56,076 nucleotides of DNA from Methanobrevibacter sp. (GCF_017431965.1 NZ_JAFRKB010000050.1:1-56076); one strand, 5' to 3'. Positions 35,031-42,896 are shown, counted from the first letter of the stretch. Translations and numbers: made by a program. Notes: generated by a model not told the origin, from the sequence alone.

Positions 35031-35645
35031 ATGAAAAAAATACTTTTATCATTATTATGTTTGTTTATTATATCCTGCGGGATAAGTTGCGTTTGCGCTT
35101 CAAGTGATCTTGCAAATGCAACACAGAACCAAGACTTTTTACAAAATGACACTCAAAACGTAACTGTTGACAACACTACAATAGTCATAGATCAAAATGC
35201 AACTGCATCTGCAATCGAAAACATTACTGCAGATGATAATGGCACAGTTCAAAGCAATGAAACTTCAAATAATGCTACCAACAATAGCACTATCAAATTA
35301 GACATTAAAGGTCCTAATTTAAACGGTACTGATTTAAAAATTAAGGGTCCTAACGTTAGTAGCTTAGTCTTCAAAGGACCGTCTGATCAGTTTTTTATAA
35401 CTAATTATGCCAAACTGTTCATGAGTCATCCTGATTGGGAAATCGATGAAATTGTTAAGGCTGTAGCTATGCACCGTCCTTGGAATAAAGTTCCAATGTT
35501 TGTTTCAAAAGCGTATGCTCTCGCATTACAAGTTAAAGGGGATGAAATGCTTTATAAAGATGGTATAACTCAGGAAGAGGTAGGAATTTTAATGACAAAA
35601 CATCCTGACCGTGTATATCCTGACTATGAGGATTATCCTTTTTAA
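35031..35645 (+). CDS. Secreted Thr/Asn-rich protein with C-terminal conserved domain
   Basis: 204 residues. A signal peptide (1-~23, with C-rich core ending VCA-S) precedes a low-complexity Asn/Thr/Gln segment (~25-85) with many N-x-T/S sites, a short repeat around DIKGPNLNG / KIKGPNVSS, and a C-terminal folded part (~115-204) with WEIDEIVKAVAMHRPWNKVPMF and HPDRVYPDYEDYPF. Archaeal N-glycosylation of the Asn/Thr segment is plausible. No known family recognised. It shares its promoter element with genes at 1693 and 4569. Confidence 0.75.
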   Translation: MKKILLSLLCLFIISCGISCVCASSDLANATQNQDFLQNDTQNVTVDNTTIVIDQNATASAIENITADDNGTVQSNETSNNATNNSTIKLDIKGPNLNGTDLKIKGPNVSSLVFKGPSDQFFITNYAKLFMSHPDWEIDEIVKAVAMHRPWNKVPMFVSKAYALALQVKGDEMLYKDGITQEEVGILMTKHPDRVYPDYEDYPF

Positions 35646-35729
35646 ACTTTTCATCATTTCAACCGATTACCTGTTAAATCGGTGATTTGATTTTTATTTT
35701 TTTTTACAATAAATGAAATGAACAATTTT

Positions 35730-36170
35730 TCATGTTATATAAAAATCTGCACCACCATATTCTATAAAGAAATTGTCATCACCATCAAATTCACATTCAA
35801 CCCGATGTTTTCCGGGGGATAAATGATAATTGACAAATCCAATAACGACATTTCCGTCATCCGGATAAACTGTAGTTATATATTCCTTATCCAAATAAAT
35901 ATCTGGGGGGCCATGAAAGTTGGGATCAAATGTGATTTCAAAGTATATGTCGTCATTTTGAGAGTAGATTCCCTCTGGATTATTCACAAAAAACACGTGA
36001 AAACGGGGATATTTTTTATCGAGGTAATTATGGTTTCTTAAATCAGTTGTATTATTAGCAGTTAAGTCAGCAGCATCATTTTCATCTTCATTTATCTCAG
36101 CTGAAATAACTGGAGATAAGCAGCAGATTAAAATTATCATTGAAAAGCAGATTATTTTTAGATATCTCAT
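35730..36170 (-). CDS. Small secreted protein with one Ig-like domain
   Basis: 146 residues from ATG 36170 (the frame opens at GTG 36179, but ATG gives a cleaner signal peptide: residues 1-~23, ending VISA-E). A short acidic/Asn linker (~24-45) leads to a single beta-rich domain (~50-146) with DIYFEITF, YPDDGNVVIGFVNYHLSPGKHRVECEFDGDDNFF, a pattern close to the last strands of the Ig-like units in the adhesin family. A decayed copy of its C-terminal third is at 32403. It may be a small surface or secreted accessory to adhesins. Confidence 0.7.
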   Translation of the reverse strand: MRYLKIICFSMIILICCLSPVISAEINEDENDAADLTANNTTDLRNHNYLDKKYPRFHVFFVNNPEGIYSQNDDIYFEITFDPNFHGPPDIYLDKEYITTVYPDDGNVVIGFVNYHLSPGKHRVECEFDGDDNFFIEYGGADFYIT

Positions 36171-36383
36171 ATTCTTCACAACTCAATTTGCAATTCGGAT
36201 GGTATTGTTTGATAAACAATGATTATTTTAATCAATGTTTTATTATATAAATATTTCTAAAAATTAGTTAAAATGTATACTATTATGCAAAATTTAAATG
36301 TTTAATTATTTATCTGTATAAAAATTAATAATTAACAATAAACATAATTTAATTTCTGCAAACATGTAAATATTTTTTTTTAA

Positions 36384-36550
36384 TAGAAATGCTTAATATT
36401 TGACTTGTATAAATTATGCAATGATGACAAGATATTTTTGGAAGAAAAGCATTAATGCTAAATAAAGAATATTATTATGCTAGTATTGATTATTTTGAGT
36501 TTAATGACAATATCGTTTCTGTGCAAGTGAAATAACTGATGATACATAGG
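36384..36550 (+). pseudogene. Decayed copy of the adhesin promoter and signal-peptide region
   Basis: From TAGAAATGCTTAATATTT (36384) this aligns to the upstream region and first ~30 codons of the adhesin at 32563-32725: AAGATATTTTTGGAAGAAAA versus AAGATATTTTTGGAGGAAAA, then ATGCTAAATAAA, TTATTTTGAGTTTA, and GCAAGTGAAATAACTGA. An AT-run deletion shifts the frame within codons 4-6, and homology ends near 36550. The mature adhesin is deleted, leaving only what looks like its terminator just downstream. The ~210 bases before it (36171-36383) are AT-rich and hold no gene. Confidence 0.8.
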
Positions 36551-36561
36551 AGTTATTGTAA

Positions 36562-36594
36562 AAAGGAGATTGATTTCTCCTTTAACTTTTTTTT
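36562..36594 (+). terminator. Hairpin plus T-run
   Basis: AAAGGAGA (36562-36569) pairs with TCTCCTTT (36576-36583) across a 6-base loop; eight T follow (36587-36594). It is probably the leftover terminator of the deleted adhesin copy. Confidence 0.65.
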
Positions 36595-36643
36595 ATTTCA
36601 TAATTTTATTAAAAAAATCCAATATTCATTTTCACACCTTAAA

Positions 36644-36853
36644 ATGACCTCAAAAGACACTAAAACATTTATTAACTATTGTGAACAATCTATTTCTATG
36701 TCTAAAAACAAACGTGTTACAATCAGCATCAATAATGACATTGACTTGAATTTTCGCAGATTGGCCTCCTCCAAGATGCTGTTCAAGACAGGCTGGTATT
36801 CGAGAGCTATTGAAGAGGCGATGTTGTTGTGGATTGAAAATGAAGATAAATGA
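36644..36853 (+). CDS. Small ribbon-helix-helix-like protein
   Basis: Up to 69 residues from ATG 36644; ATG 36698 (MSKNKRVTIS, 51 residues) is an alternative. The core KRVTISINNDIDLNFRRLASSKMLFKTGWYSRAIEEAMLLWIE has the strand-helix-helix look of CopG/Arc-type DNA-binding proteins: a basic beta strand (KRVTISI), a helix with LASSK, a turn (FKTGWY), and a helix SRAIEEAMLLWI. No clear ribosome binding site is seen. The frame is open further upstream (from 36539) through the terminator hairpin, which is unlikely to be translated. It may regulate nearby surface genes or be a plasmid-type antitoxin without its toxin. Confidence 0.55.
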   Translation: MTSKDTKTFINYCEQSISMSKNKRVTISINNDIDLNFRRLASSKMLFKTGWYSRAIEEAMLLWIENEDK

Positions 36854-36952
36854 TTAAAATTATTTTTTTTCTTTTTTTCTTTTTTTAGTATCAATAATAA
36901 TTAACTATTTAAATTAAACTAATCTATTTATTAATATAGAGTGGTGTTTTAA

Positions 36953-37867
36953 ATGGAAAGTGATGAATTTCGTACTGTTAGAGTTTATACTAAAAAGTAT
37001 ACTAGTAAAGATAAAGATGGAAATACTGTAGAAAAAGAGTCTCAGCAAAAACAGGTCAGCCTTAAAAAAGAGGACCAATTCGAAGATAACGAATTGGTGA
37101 AAGTTTTAGCGCAAAAAGAATATGAAGACTTAATCAACAATCAGTTTTCAGAAGAAAAACTTCAGGAATTTGATGAGATTATTCAGGAAAAGGATGATGA
37201 AATAGCAATATTGCAGGACCAAATTCAAACCCTTAAAGGTTCATTTTTTGATGATGTTGATTCTTTAAAAGAACAATTGACAGATAAGGAAGAACTCCTA
37301 AAGGCTAAGGATGAAATTCATGAGTTAAACAAAAAGATTACCAGAATCGATGATGAAAGAGTAGCTATTTTTAAGGAACTTGATTATAAAAATAAAATGA
37401 TTTTAGCTTATAATGTTGAGCTTAACAAATCAATTTTAAATGCCATCAATGTTGTGATTGATGAAGCCCGTGACAACATCAACAGAAGAAACGCTTTGCT
37501 TGTCAAGGATTTGGAAAAATCCATCGAAAAATCAAAACATGATGTAAATGAGAAGAATAAAGCTATAGCATATGATATAAAAAGTACTGTCGAAGACATG
37601 AATGAGCAAATTAGAAACACAAGCACTCTTAAAATGATATTAAATAAACATAAGATTAATTTAAGGGTACCAACTGATGATTTGCTTAAACCGTTTGACT
37701 TTGACTTTGATGTTGAACAATTGCTTTCAGGACAGGCCTTAGAACTTGATGCAGCTGAAATTTTAAAAGAAGTAATGCCAAAACTTCCGGAACCATTTTC
37801 AAAATACATTGACACCATTGATGAAGCTCCTGAAACTATTGATATTGAATCAAAAAATGAGGACTAG
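36953..37867 (+). CDS. Coiled-coil protein of unknown function
   Basis: 304 residues, highly charged. Residues ~60-225 are predicted by eye to be long coiled coil (EEKLQEFDEIIQEKDDEIAILQDQIQTLK, ELNKKITRIDDE...). The C-terminal part (~225-304) has a conserved-looking LRVPTDDLLKPFDFDFDVEQLLSG stretch. No signal peptide or membrane helix. GAGTGGTG precedes ATG. It is followed after 3 bases by the PsbP-like gene, so the two are probably one operon. Possible role: a structural or tethering protein; no function can be assigned. Confidence 0.65.
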   Translation: MESDEFRTVRVYTKKYTSKDKDGNTVEKESQQKQVSLKKEDQFEDNELVKVLAQKEYEDLINNQFSEEKLQEFDEIIQEKDDEIAILQDQIQTLKGSFFDDVDSLKEQLTDKEELLKAKDEIHELNKKITRIDDERVAIFKELDYKNKMILAYNVELNKSILNAINVVIDEARDNINRRNALLVKDLEKSIEKSKHDVNEKNKAIAYDIKSTVEDMNEQIRNTSTLKMILNKHKINLRVPTDDLLKPFDFDFDVEQLLSGQALELDAAEILKEVMPKLPEPFSKYIDTIDEAPETIDIESKNED

Positions 37868-37870
37868 TTC

Positions 37871-38293
37871 ATGAGGACCTTCAACACAGGCAAAATCACT
37901 TTCGAATATCCTAATGAATGGGAAGTTGAAAAGGCAGATATCTTATCCAATCCTGACTGTATCGCTACTCTATCTAAAGGTCAGGATAATCTAATTAATG
38001 CAGTAATGTTTCCAACTGCAACCAATCTTGATGATTACAAAATATTTATGGAAGATGCTATTTCGGATGATGGTGGAGTCATTATCGCTTCTGACTTTGT
38101 CCAAATTGCAGGAAAGGATGCAATAAAGCTGCATGCAAATATGGATACTCCTGAAATCAACTTTGATATTCATACGTATGTCTTTATTGAAAAAGGGGAT
38201 ATCTTTATTTTTGAATTAAGAACATTGGATGTATCTGGTGAGTCTGAAAGACAATTTAAAAATATTATAGAATCATTTGAGATTTTAAAATAA
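37871..38293 (+). CDS. PsbP/Mog1-fold-like protein
   Basis: 140 residues. The start TGKITFEYPNEWEVE (beta strand, then Y-P-x-x-W) and the pattern DDYKIFMEDAISDDGG, ...GKDAIKLHANMDTPE, FIEKGDIFIFELRTLD...FKNIIESFEI match small PsbP/DUF1795-like domain proteins, which are common in Methanobrevibacter. No signal peptide is present, so it is cytoplasmic. It is 3 bases downstream of the coiled-coil gene and convergently overlaps the next gene by 9 bases. Function unknown. Confidence 0.65.
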   Translation: MRTFNTGKITFEYPNEWEVEKADILSNPDCIATLSKGQDNLINAVMFPTATNLDDYKIFMEDAISDDGGVIIASDFVQIAGKDAIKLHANMDTPEINFDIHTYVFIEKGDIFIFELRTLDVSGESERQFKNIIESFEILK

Positions 38294-39028
38294 TTGTGAA
38301 TATTCAAGCAGATAATCCATTTGTGTTCTATCGAGAATTTTTAGAGTTGAGATATTCTGAGGTGTTGTTCCAGATCTCTCTTCTACCAGATTTCTCAATG
38401 AATTGTTTTTCATGTGTGCATGGATTTCTTTAATTACAAACTCCATATTTTCTATATTTTTTTTCTCCAGTTCCTCTTGTGTGATATTTTCATAAATAGG
38501 ATATTTGTTTAAGTCATAAGCTTTTGTTGGAGTTTGAAGGACATTTAAGTGGCTGTAATAGTTTGCTGAATCAGCCAAAAATCCATCGATTCCTATATAT
38601 GTCAGGATAGGCATAAATGAAAGTTCTGTAAAGGAAAATATGAAGTAACTACTTTTTTGAGCTTCTTTTTTAAGAGAAACAACAATTTCAACTAGTTCTT
38701 TTGGATTGGTCAATAGTGCATCGCCATTGGCAATTATAAATCCATTATATCCAATCTCTTCGAGCTGTTTTAGGCATTCAATTCTTAAATCAGTATATTT
38801 GGAGCCTTGAATAACTGCAATATCCGCATCATTAACATGCTCTTTTGCTAATCTTAGTGTTTCTTTTACATTAAACTCAGCAATTTCACGGTCGATGTTA
38901 TATGCAGACCCCTCATTTGGAGCAATTTTCAAATCCTCTTTGTGAAAGATTTTTGGTGTTAAATTTCCGTCAATTTTTCCAATTCTTCCAGGCCCATCAT
39001 GTGATTTGATTTCAAATTTTTTCATCAT
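38285..39028 (-). CDS. TGT-like protein related to archaeosine synthase/tRNA-ribosyltransferase
   Basis: 247 residues. FEIKSHDGPGRIGKID at the N-terminus resembles the start of the ArcS (TgtA2) family, followed by AVIQGSKYTDLRIECLKQLEEIGYNGFIIANGDALL, like the TIM-barrel region of tRNA-guanine transglycosylases. It is much shorter than full TgtA or ArcS and has no PUA domain or zinc-binding cysteines, so it is a split or reduced version. It would act, if the assignment holds, in G15 archaeosine formation in tRNA. It overlaps the upstream convergent gene by 9 bases. The family assignment is from motif memory. Confidence 0.5.
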   Translation of the reverse strand: MMKKFEIKSHDGPGRIGKIDGNLTPKIFHKEDLKIAPNEGSAYNIDREIAEFNVKETLRLAKEHVNDADIAVIQGSKYTDLRIECLKQLEEIGYNGFIIANGDALLTNPKELVEIVVSLKKEAQKSSYFIFSFTELSFMPILTYIGIDGFLADSANYYSHLNVLQTPTKAYDLNKYPIYENITQEELEKKNIENMEFVIKEIHAHMKNNSLRNLVEERSGTTPQNISTLKILDRTQMDYLLEYSQLF

Positions 39029-39095
39029 TTACTTCTTTCCTAATCAGTTTTAATATATCATTTATTATTTTAGGTTTATAAAAATTTTTCATTAG

Positions 39096-39146
39096 GTGTA
39101 ATCATTTAGATTACACTATCAAAAATTTTAGTAACCTTTATATATG
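39096..39146 (+). promoter_or_regulatory. hdrCB promoter with palindromic operator
   Basis: GTGTAATC (39096-39103) and GATTACAC (39109-39116) form a perfect 8-bp inverted repeat around ATTTA. About 20 bases on, CTTTATATATG (39136-39146) is a strong TATA box for hdrC. The repeat sits upstream of the TATA box, where an archaeal activator or a repressor could act, and it is not the repeat seen at 1593/4450/34924. Confidence 0.6.
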
Positions 39147-39212
39147 TTCTTTTAAAGAATATAATTATAGATTTGAGGAAATTATCCTATGATTATCTGA
39201 GGTGTGTTTTCA

Positions 39213-40202
39213 ATGTCTATATTAAATCGTCTTAAAACTCTATTCAAAGGAGAAAATGATACTGAGGAAGACATCAATGCCGATGTTTCAAACACATCTG
39301 ATGATGTCGAAGTTACATCTTCACAAATTGTAAATGATGACGTCGTCTCTGGTACTAAAACTACTGTTCCTAAAGAGGAAATAGTAAAAGACGAACCAGT
39401 AGCTGACAAAAGTGACATCGAAACTTTAAAAGAAGAAGTTGTTGAGGAACTTCATACTATAAAGGAGACTCCTTTAGAAGAAAAAGTTGAAAAACTTCAT
39501 GAATTTGAGGAAAAACCTTTAGAAGAAAAAGTTGAAAAGCTTCATGAGATCAAAGAAAAAGTTGAGGAAGCTGTTGAAATCATTGAAGAAGATGTTAAAC
39601 AAAAAGTTGAAGAAAAATCAAATAAAGATACAAAAGGAGATAATATGACTTTATTAACTGATAAAGAATTATTAAATGATAGTAATCGTGACCCAGATTT
39701 CACTGCTGAGTTCATCGATGCTGGAATCGAAACTGTAAAACACTGTTTCCAATGTGGTACTTGTAGTGGAAGTTGTCCTTCTGGAAGAAGAACTCCATAC
39801 AAAGTAAGACAAATTGTCAGAAAATGTTTATTAGGATTAAAAGAAGAAGTTATTTCTGATGATGCTTTATGGATGTGTACTACTTGTTACACTTGCCAAG
39901 AAAGATGTCTCAGAAGTGTTAAAATTGTTGAAATTATTAAAAAAGCACGTAACATCGCTGCTCACGCAGGATACATGGCAAAACCACACAAAATGACAGG
40001 TGTATTTGTAATGAACACTGGTCACGGTGTACCAATCAACGATGCTACCAAAGCTTTAAGAGTTAAAATCGGTCTTCCTGAAATTCCACCTACTACTCAT
40101 GCTTATCCTGAAGCATTAGAAGAAGTACAAAAAATATGTAAAATTACAGGATTCGACGAATTAATCGGTTACGATGAAGCAACCGGCGGATTAAAAGAAT
40201 AA
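39213..40202 (+). CDS. hdrC: CoB-CoM heterodisulfide reductase subunit C, with acidic N-terminal extension
   Basis: 329 residues from ATG 39213, set by GAGGTG at 39199-39204 (an in-frame GTG at 39204 is less likely). HdrC carries two [4Fe-4S] clusters and links HdrA electron flow to HdrB. The last ~185 residues (from 39645) are the usual whole HdrC: CFQCGTCSGSCPSG and CTTCYTCQERC. The first 144 residues are an acidic Glu/Lys/Val-rich segment with 15-residue repeats and no known domain. AAAGGAGAT just ahead of 39645 is a strong internal ribosome binding site, so two forms may be made. The codon choice is that of a highly expressed gene. hdrB follows after 21 bases; hdrA is not in the window. 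Confidence 0.93.
   Translation: MSILNRLKTLFKGENDTEEDINADVSNTSDDVEVTSSQIVNDDVVSGTKTTVPKEEIVKDEPVADKSDIETLKEEVVEELHTIKETPLEEKVEKLHEFEEKPLEEKVEKLHEIKEKVEEAVEIIEEDVKQKVEEKSNKDTKGDNMTLLTDKELLNDSNRDPDFTAEFIDAGIETVKHCFQCGTCSGSCPSGRRTPYKVRQIVRKCLLGLKEEVISDDALWMCTTCYTCQERCLRSVKIVEIIKKARNIAAHAGYMAKPHKMTGVFVMNTGHGVPINDATKALRVKIGLPEIPPTTHAYPEALEEVQKICKITGFDELIGYDEATGGLKE
39471..39560 (+). repeat. Two near-identical 45-base repeats in the hdrC extension
   Basis: 39471-39515 and 39516-39560 both encode PLEEKVEKLHE followed by FEEK or IKEK. A more diverged unit precedes them (EELHTIKET). They suggest a heptad-like helical rod. Confidence 0.8.
39632..39647 (+). promoter_or_regulatory. Internal ribosome binding site and start codon within hdrC
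   Basis: AAAGGAGAT (39633-39641) followed by ATG at 39645, in frame with the longer start at 39213 (144 codons upstream). Downstream of it lies the usual-length HdrC. Confidence 0.7.
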
Positions 40203-40223
40203 ATTAATTAGGAGAGTTATAAT

Positions 40224-41111
40224 ATGGAAATTGCATACTTCTTAGGTTGTATCATGAACAACCGTTATCCTGGTGTTGAAAAAGCTACCAGAAAATTATT
40301 CGAAGCATTAGATATTGAATTAAAAGACATGGAAGGAGCATCTTGTTGTCCTGCTCCTGGTGTATTTGGTTCTTTTGATGAAGAAACTTGGGCTACTATC
40401 GCAGCTCGTAACTTAACTCTTGCTGAAGACATTGGCGCTGACATTATGACCGAATGTAACGGATGTTTCGGTTCATTATTTGAATGTAACCACATGTTAA
40501 AAGAAGATGAAGCTAAAAAAGCAGAAATTAACGCTAACTTAGCTGAAATTGGCAGAGAATTCAAAGGTACTGTTGAAGTTAAACACTTCGCTCAAATCTT
40601 AAGAGACGATGTTGGATTTGAAAAATTAGCTTCATTAATTGAAAAACCTTTAGATTTAAATGTTGCTGTTCACTACGGATGCCACTTCTTAAAACCTACC
40701 AAAACTATTGGTATTGAAGATAACGCAGAAAACCCATCTATTTTAGATGATCTTGTAGAAATTACCGGTGCTAAATCTGTAGACTACAAAGATAAAATGA
40801 TGTGCTGTGGTGCAGGTGGAGGTTTAAGATCTAGAGACCTTGATGTAACTACTAGTTTCACCAAAGAAAAACTCGATCACATGACCGAAGCTGGTGTAGA
40901 TGCAATTGTTAACGTATGTCCATTCTGCCACTTACAATTTGACCAAGGTCAAACTGAAGTAAACGAAAAATACGGAACTGACTTTGCACTTCCTGTATTC
41001 CACTTAGCTCAATTATACGGATTAGCTATGGGATTATCACCTGAAGAATTAACATTCGATGCTCAAAAAATTGATGCAACTCCTGCTATCAAAAAAGCAT
41101 TAGGTGAATAG
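40224..41111 (+). CDS. hdrB: CoB-CoM heterodisulfide reductase subunit B
   Basis: 295 residues. HdrB holds the active site where the CoM-S-S-CoB heterodisulfide is reduced at the end of methanogenesis. The two CCG-type cysteine motifs that bind the unusual [4Fe-4S] clusters are present: CCPAPGVFGSFDE with the neighbouring TECNGCFGSL, and CCGAGGGLRSRD with the downstream VCPFCHLQFD. TTAGGAGA precedes ATG. It is co-transcribed with hdrC and followed by a double terminator. Length is normal for the family. Confidence 0.97.
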   Translation: MEIAYFLGCIMNNRYPGVEKATRKLFEALDIELKDMEGASCCPAPGVFGSFDEETWATIAARNLTLAEDIGADIMTECNGCFGSLFECNHMLKEDEAKKAEINANLAEIGREFKGTVEVKHFAQILRDDVGFEKLASLIEKPLDLNVAVHYGCHFLKPTKTIGIEDNAENPSILDDLVEITGAKSVDYKDKMMCCGAGGGLRSRDLDVTTSFTKEKLDHMTEAGVDAIVNVCPFCHLQFDQGQTEVNEKYGTDFALPVFHLAQLYGLAMGLSPEELTFDAQKIDATPAIKKALGE

Positions 41112-41114
41112 ATT

Positions 41115-41144
41115 TAAAGGATTTTTAATCCTTTATTTTTTTTT
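41115..41144 (+). terminator. First terminator after hdrB
   Basis: TAAAGGATT (41115-41123) pairs with AATCCTTTA (41127-41135) around TTT, followed by a T-run. Nine-base-pair stem. Confidence 0.7.
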
Positions 41145-41176
41145 ATTTTAGGCACTGAAAACACATTTCGGTTCTC

Positions 41177-41202
41177 GGTTATCTTTAGATAACCTTTTTT
41201 TT
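41177..41202 (+). terminator. Second terminator after hdrB
   Basis: GGTTATC (41177-41183) pairs with GATAACC (41188-41194), loop TTTA, then eight T (41195-41202). With the hairpin at 41115 this makes a tandem terminator between the highly expressed hdr genes and the next operon. Confidence 0.72.
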
Positions 41203-41229
41203 ATTAAGAATTTTTTTGTTTGAATAGAT

Positions 41230-41258
41230 ACGAATAATTCGTAAGTACTTTTATATAT
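41230..41258 (+). promoter_or_regulatory. Palindrome plus TATA ahead of the operon at 41302
   Basis: ACGAAT-A-ATTCGT (41230-41242) is a perfect 6-bp inverted repeat with a 1-base centre, ending 8 bases before TTATATAT (41251-41258). This overlaps or borders the BRE, where a repressor would block the basal factors. Confidence 0.55.
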
Positions 41259-41301
41259 GAGGATTTAGATAAAATTAATTAAAAATTATTAGAGGTGAAT
41301 T

Positions 41302-41568
41302 ATGTTTTTAGCAACCTTAGATGGTATATTCAAATATTCTGACCTTCCAGAAGAATACGAACCATATGTTCAATTTAAAGCAACTATTGAAAAAAGAGAA
41401 TTAAAACAAAGTGATGAAATTGCAATACTAAATATTGCAGGTACTTCAACTCATCATGTATTATTTTTAGATTCTTATCAGAATGTTAGTGAAATAGAAC
41501 AAGAATTAAAAGAAGCTGATGCTAAGATTAATCATACTACTTTAAAAATTATAGGTGGACATTTATGA
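41302..41568 (+). CDS. DUF749-like archaeal conserved protein
   Basis: 88 residues. MFLATLDGIFKYSDLPEEYEPYVQFKATIEKRELK and DEIAILNIAGTSTHHVLFLDSY match my memory of DUF749, a small conserved protein of Methanobacteriales and Methanococcales. AGAGGTGA precedes ATG. The stop overlaps the next start (ATGA), so it is the first gene of a probable operon that runs to the phosphoesterase at 42103. Function unknown. Confidence 0.65.
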   Translation: MFLATLDGIFKYSDLPEEYEPYVQFKATIEKRELKQSDEIAILNIAGTSTHHVLFLDSYQNVSEIEQELKEADAKINHTTLKIIGGHL

Positions 41569-42092
41569 GTTTGCCCTCTGAACAAAACTGGTTAGTTCTT
41601 CATCATCTCATTACAGATTTAAATCAAAAAGGATATGAGATACCTAGTGGAATTAACCCTGAGATGGGATTGATTAGATCTACGATTAGTTCATACAAAA
41701 GAGATCCCTCCCATCCTGATTTGATTAATGGTTTAGCGAAAGCCGAAATGTCTTTAAATAACATTCAAGGAACTCTTCTAACTATGGCTGAACAGGAAGG
41801 AGAGGAGTATGTTGATGAATGGATGGAGTTACTTAAAAAAGTAATGAGAGGCGAAAAAGTATTTGAATTCGCAGATTCAAAATCAACATTCCTTGTTAAT
41901 GCCCCTCCAGGTTTGACTACTGGAAGAATTAATTTAAAAGTTCCTCTAGCCGAAGAAAGAGTTCAAGAAATTGCGGAATGGAATGGTCTCATTATCGAAT
42001 TCAATGATGATGTTACAGTTGAGTTACATGGAGATAAGCCTGACCTTCAGGTAGGTTTAAAAGAAATGGGATCTTTCTTTTTAGAAGAATAA
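41565..42092 (+). CDS. DUF2096-like archaeal conserved protein
   Basis: 175 residues, no signal peptide. An N-terminal helical half (LPSEQNWLVLHHLITDLNQKGYEIP, LINGLAKAEMSLNNIQGTLL) and a C-terminal beta half (NAPPGLTTGRINLKVPLAEERVQEIAEWNGLIIEFNDDVTVELHGD). This matches the DUF2096 family in methanogens as I recall it. It overlaps the upstream gene by 4 bases and is followed by the phosphoesterase after 10 bases. Conserved pairing of the two DUFs suggests a shared, unknown role. Confidence 0.6.
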   Translation: MSLPSEQNWLVLHHLITDLNQKGYEIPSGINPEMGLIRSTISSYKRDPSHPDLINGLAKAEMSLNNIQGTLLTMAEQEGEEYVDEWMELLKKVMRGEKVFEFADSKSTFLVNAPPGLTTGRINLKVPLAEERVQEIAEWNGLIIEFNDDVTVELHGDKPDLQVGLKEMGSFFLEE

Positions 42093-42102
42093 TGGTGATA
42101 AT

Positions 42103-42792
42103 ATGACTAAAATTTTAGCAATAAGCGATGTTCACGGTGAAGAAAACGAAAATTTGTATACCTACTTAAATAATAATGACATTGATTTAGTTTTAATTTT
42201 GGGGGATATTACAGACTTTGGACCTTTAGACTTCGTTAGCACTTTTATTAATAAAGTAGCTGATTGCGGTGTTGACGTAATTGCAATTCCGGGAAATTGC
42301 GATCCAACAGGAATTTGCAATGCTATCAATGAGGTTTCATTCTGTCTTCACAATAATATTATTGCTTATGGGGATGCAATATTGTTTGGATTCGGCGGAT
42401 CTAATCCTACTCCATTTGATACACCTGGTGAAATGGATGATGACAAGATTTATGCTGCTGTTTATGATTTATTAGCTAATTATGACTATGTTTACAATTC
42501 TGAAGTACCAAAAGTAAAAATATTGGTTACTCATGCACCGCCTTTTAATACTGATGCGGATAGAGTTGCAAATGGTGAGCATGTGGGAAGTCCTGGAATT
42601 CAAAAATCCATACATGAATTTGAGCCTGAAATAAATCTTTGCGGCCATATTCATGAAGCAAAATCAATTAGTAAAATAGGAAAAACTACTGAGGTAGCTA
42701 ATCCTGGTATGCTCAAAGACAATGGGGCAGTTTTGATTGATATAAAAGATGGCTCTAATTATGATTTAAGCCTCATATCTTTAGATGAATAA
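42103..42792 (+). CDS. Calcineurin-like metallophosphoesterase
   Basis: 229 residues. The five metallophosphoesterase motifs are complete: ISDVHGE (DxH), LGDITDFG (GDxxD), IPGNCDP (GNCD), THAPPF and CGHIHEA (GHxH), which bind two metals. The size suggests a YfcE- or MJ0936-like phosphodiesterase. Substrate unknown. TGGTGATAAT before ATG fits the local ribosome binding pattern. It ends the operon that starts at 41302. Confidence 0.9.
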   Translation: MTKILAISDVHGEENENLYTYLNNNDIDLVLILGDITDFGPLDFVSTFINKVADCGVDVIAIPGNCDPTGICNAINEVSFCLHNNIIAYGDAILFGFGGSNPTPFDTPGEMDDDKIYAAVYDLLANYDYVYNSEVPKVKILVTHAPPFNTDADRVANGEHVGSPGIQKSIHEFEPEINLCGHIHEAKSISKIGKTTEVANPGMLKDNGAVLIDIKDGSNYDLSLISLDE

Positions 42793-42896
42793 TTTTTATT
42801 CATTCTCTTTTTCTTTTTTTTGAAAAATCAAATAACAAATTTTATTTAACAATAACATACAATATTTAACCATATTTATTAATGCATGTGATTACT

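Noticed and set aside
36539..36643. Upstream extension of the RHH-like gene
   Set aside because: It would run through the terminator hairpin at 36562 and has no ribosome binding site; coding looks real only from 36644 or 36698.
39204..39212. GTG at 39204 as the hdrC start
   Set aside because: It is part of the GAGGTG ribosome binding site for ATG 39213.
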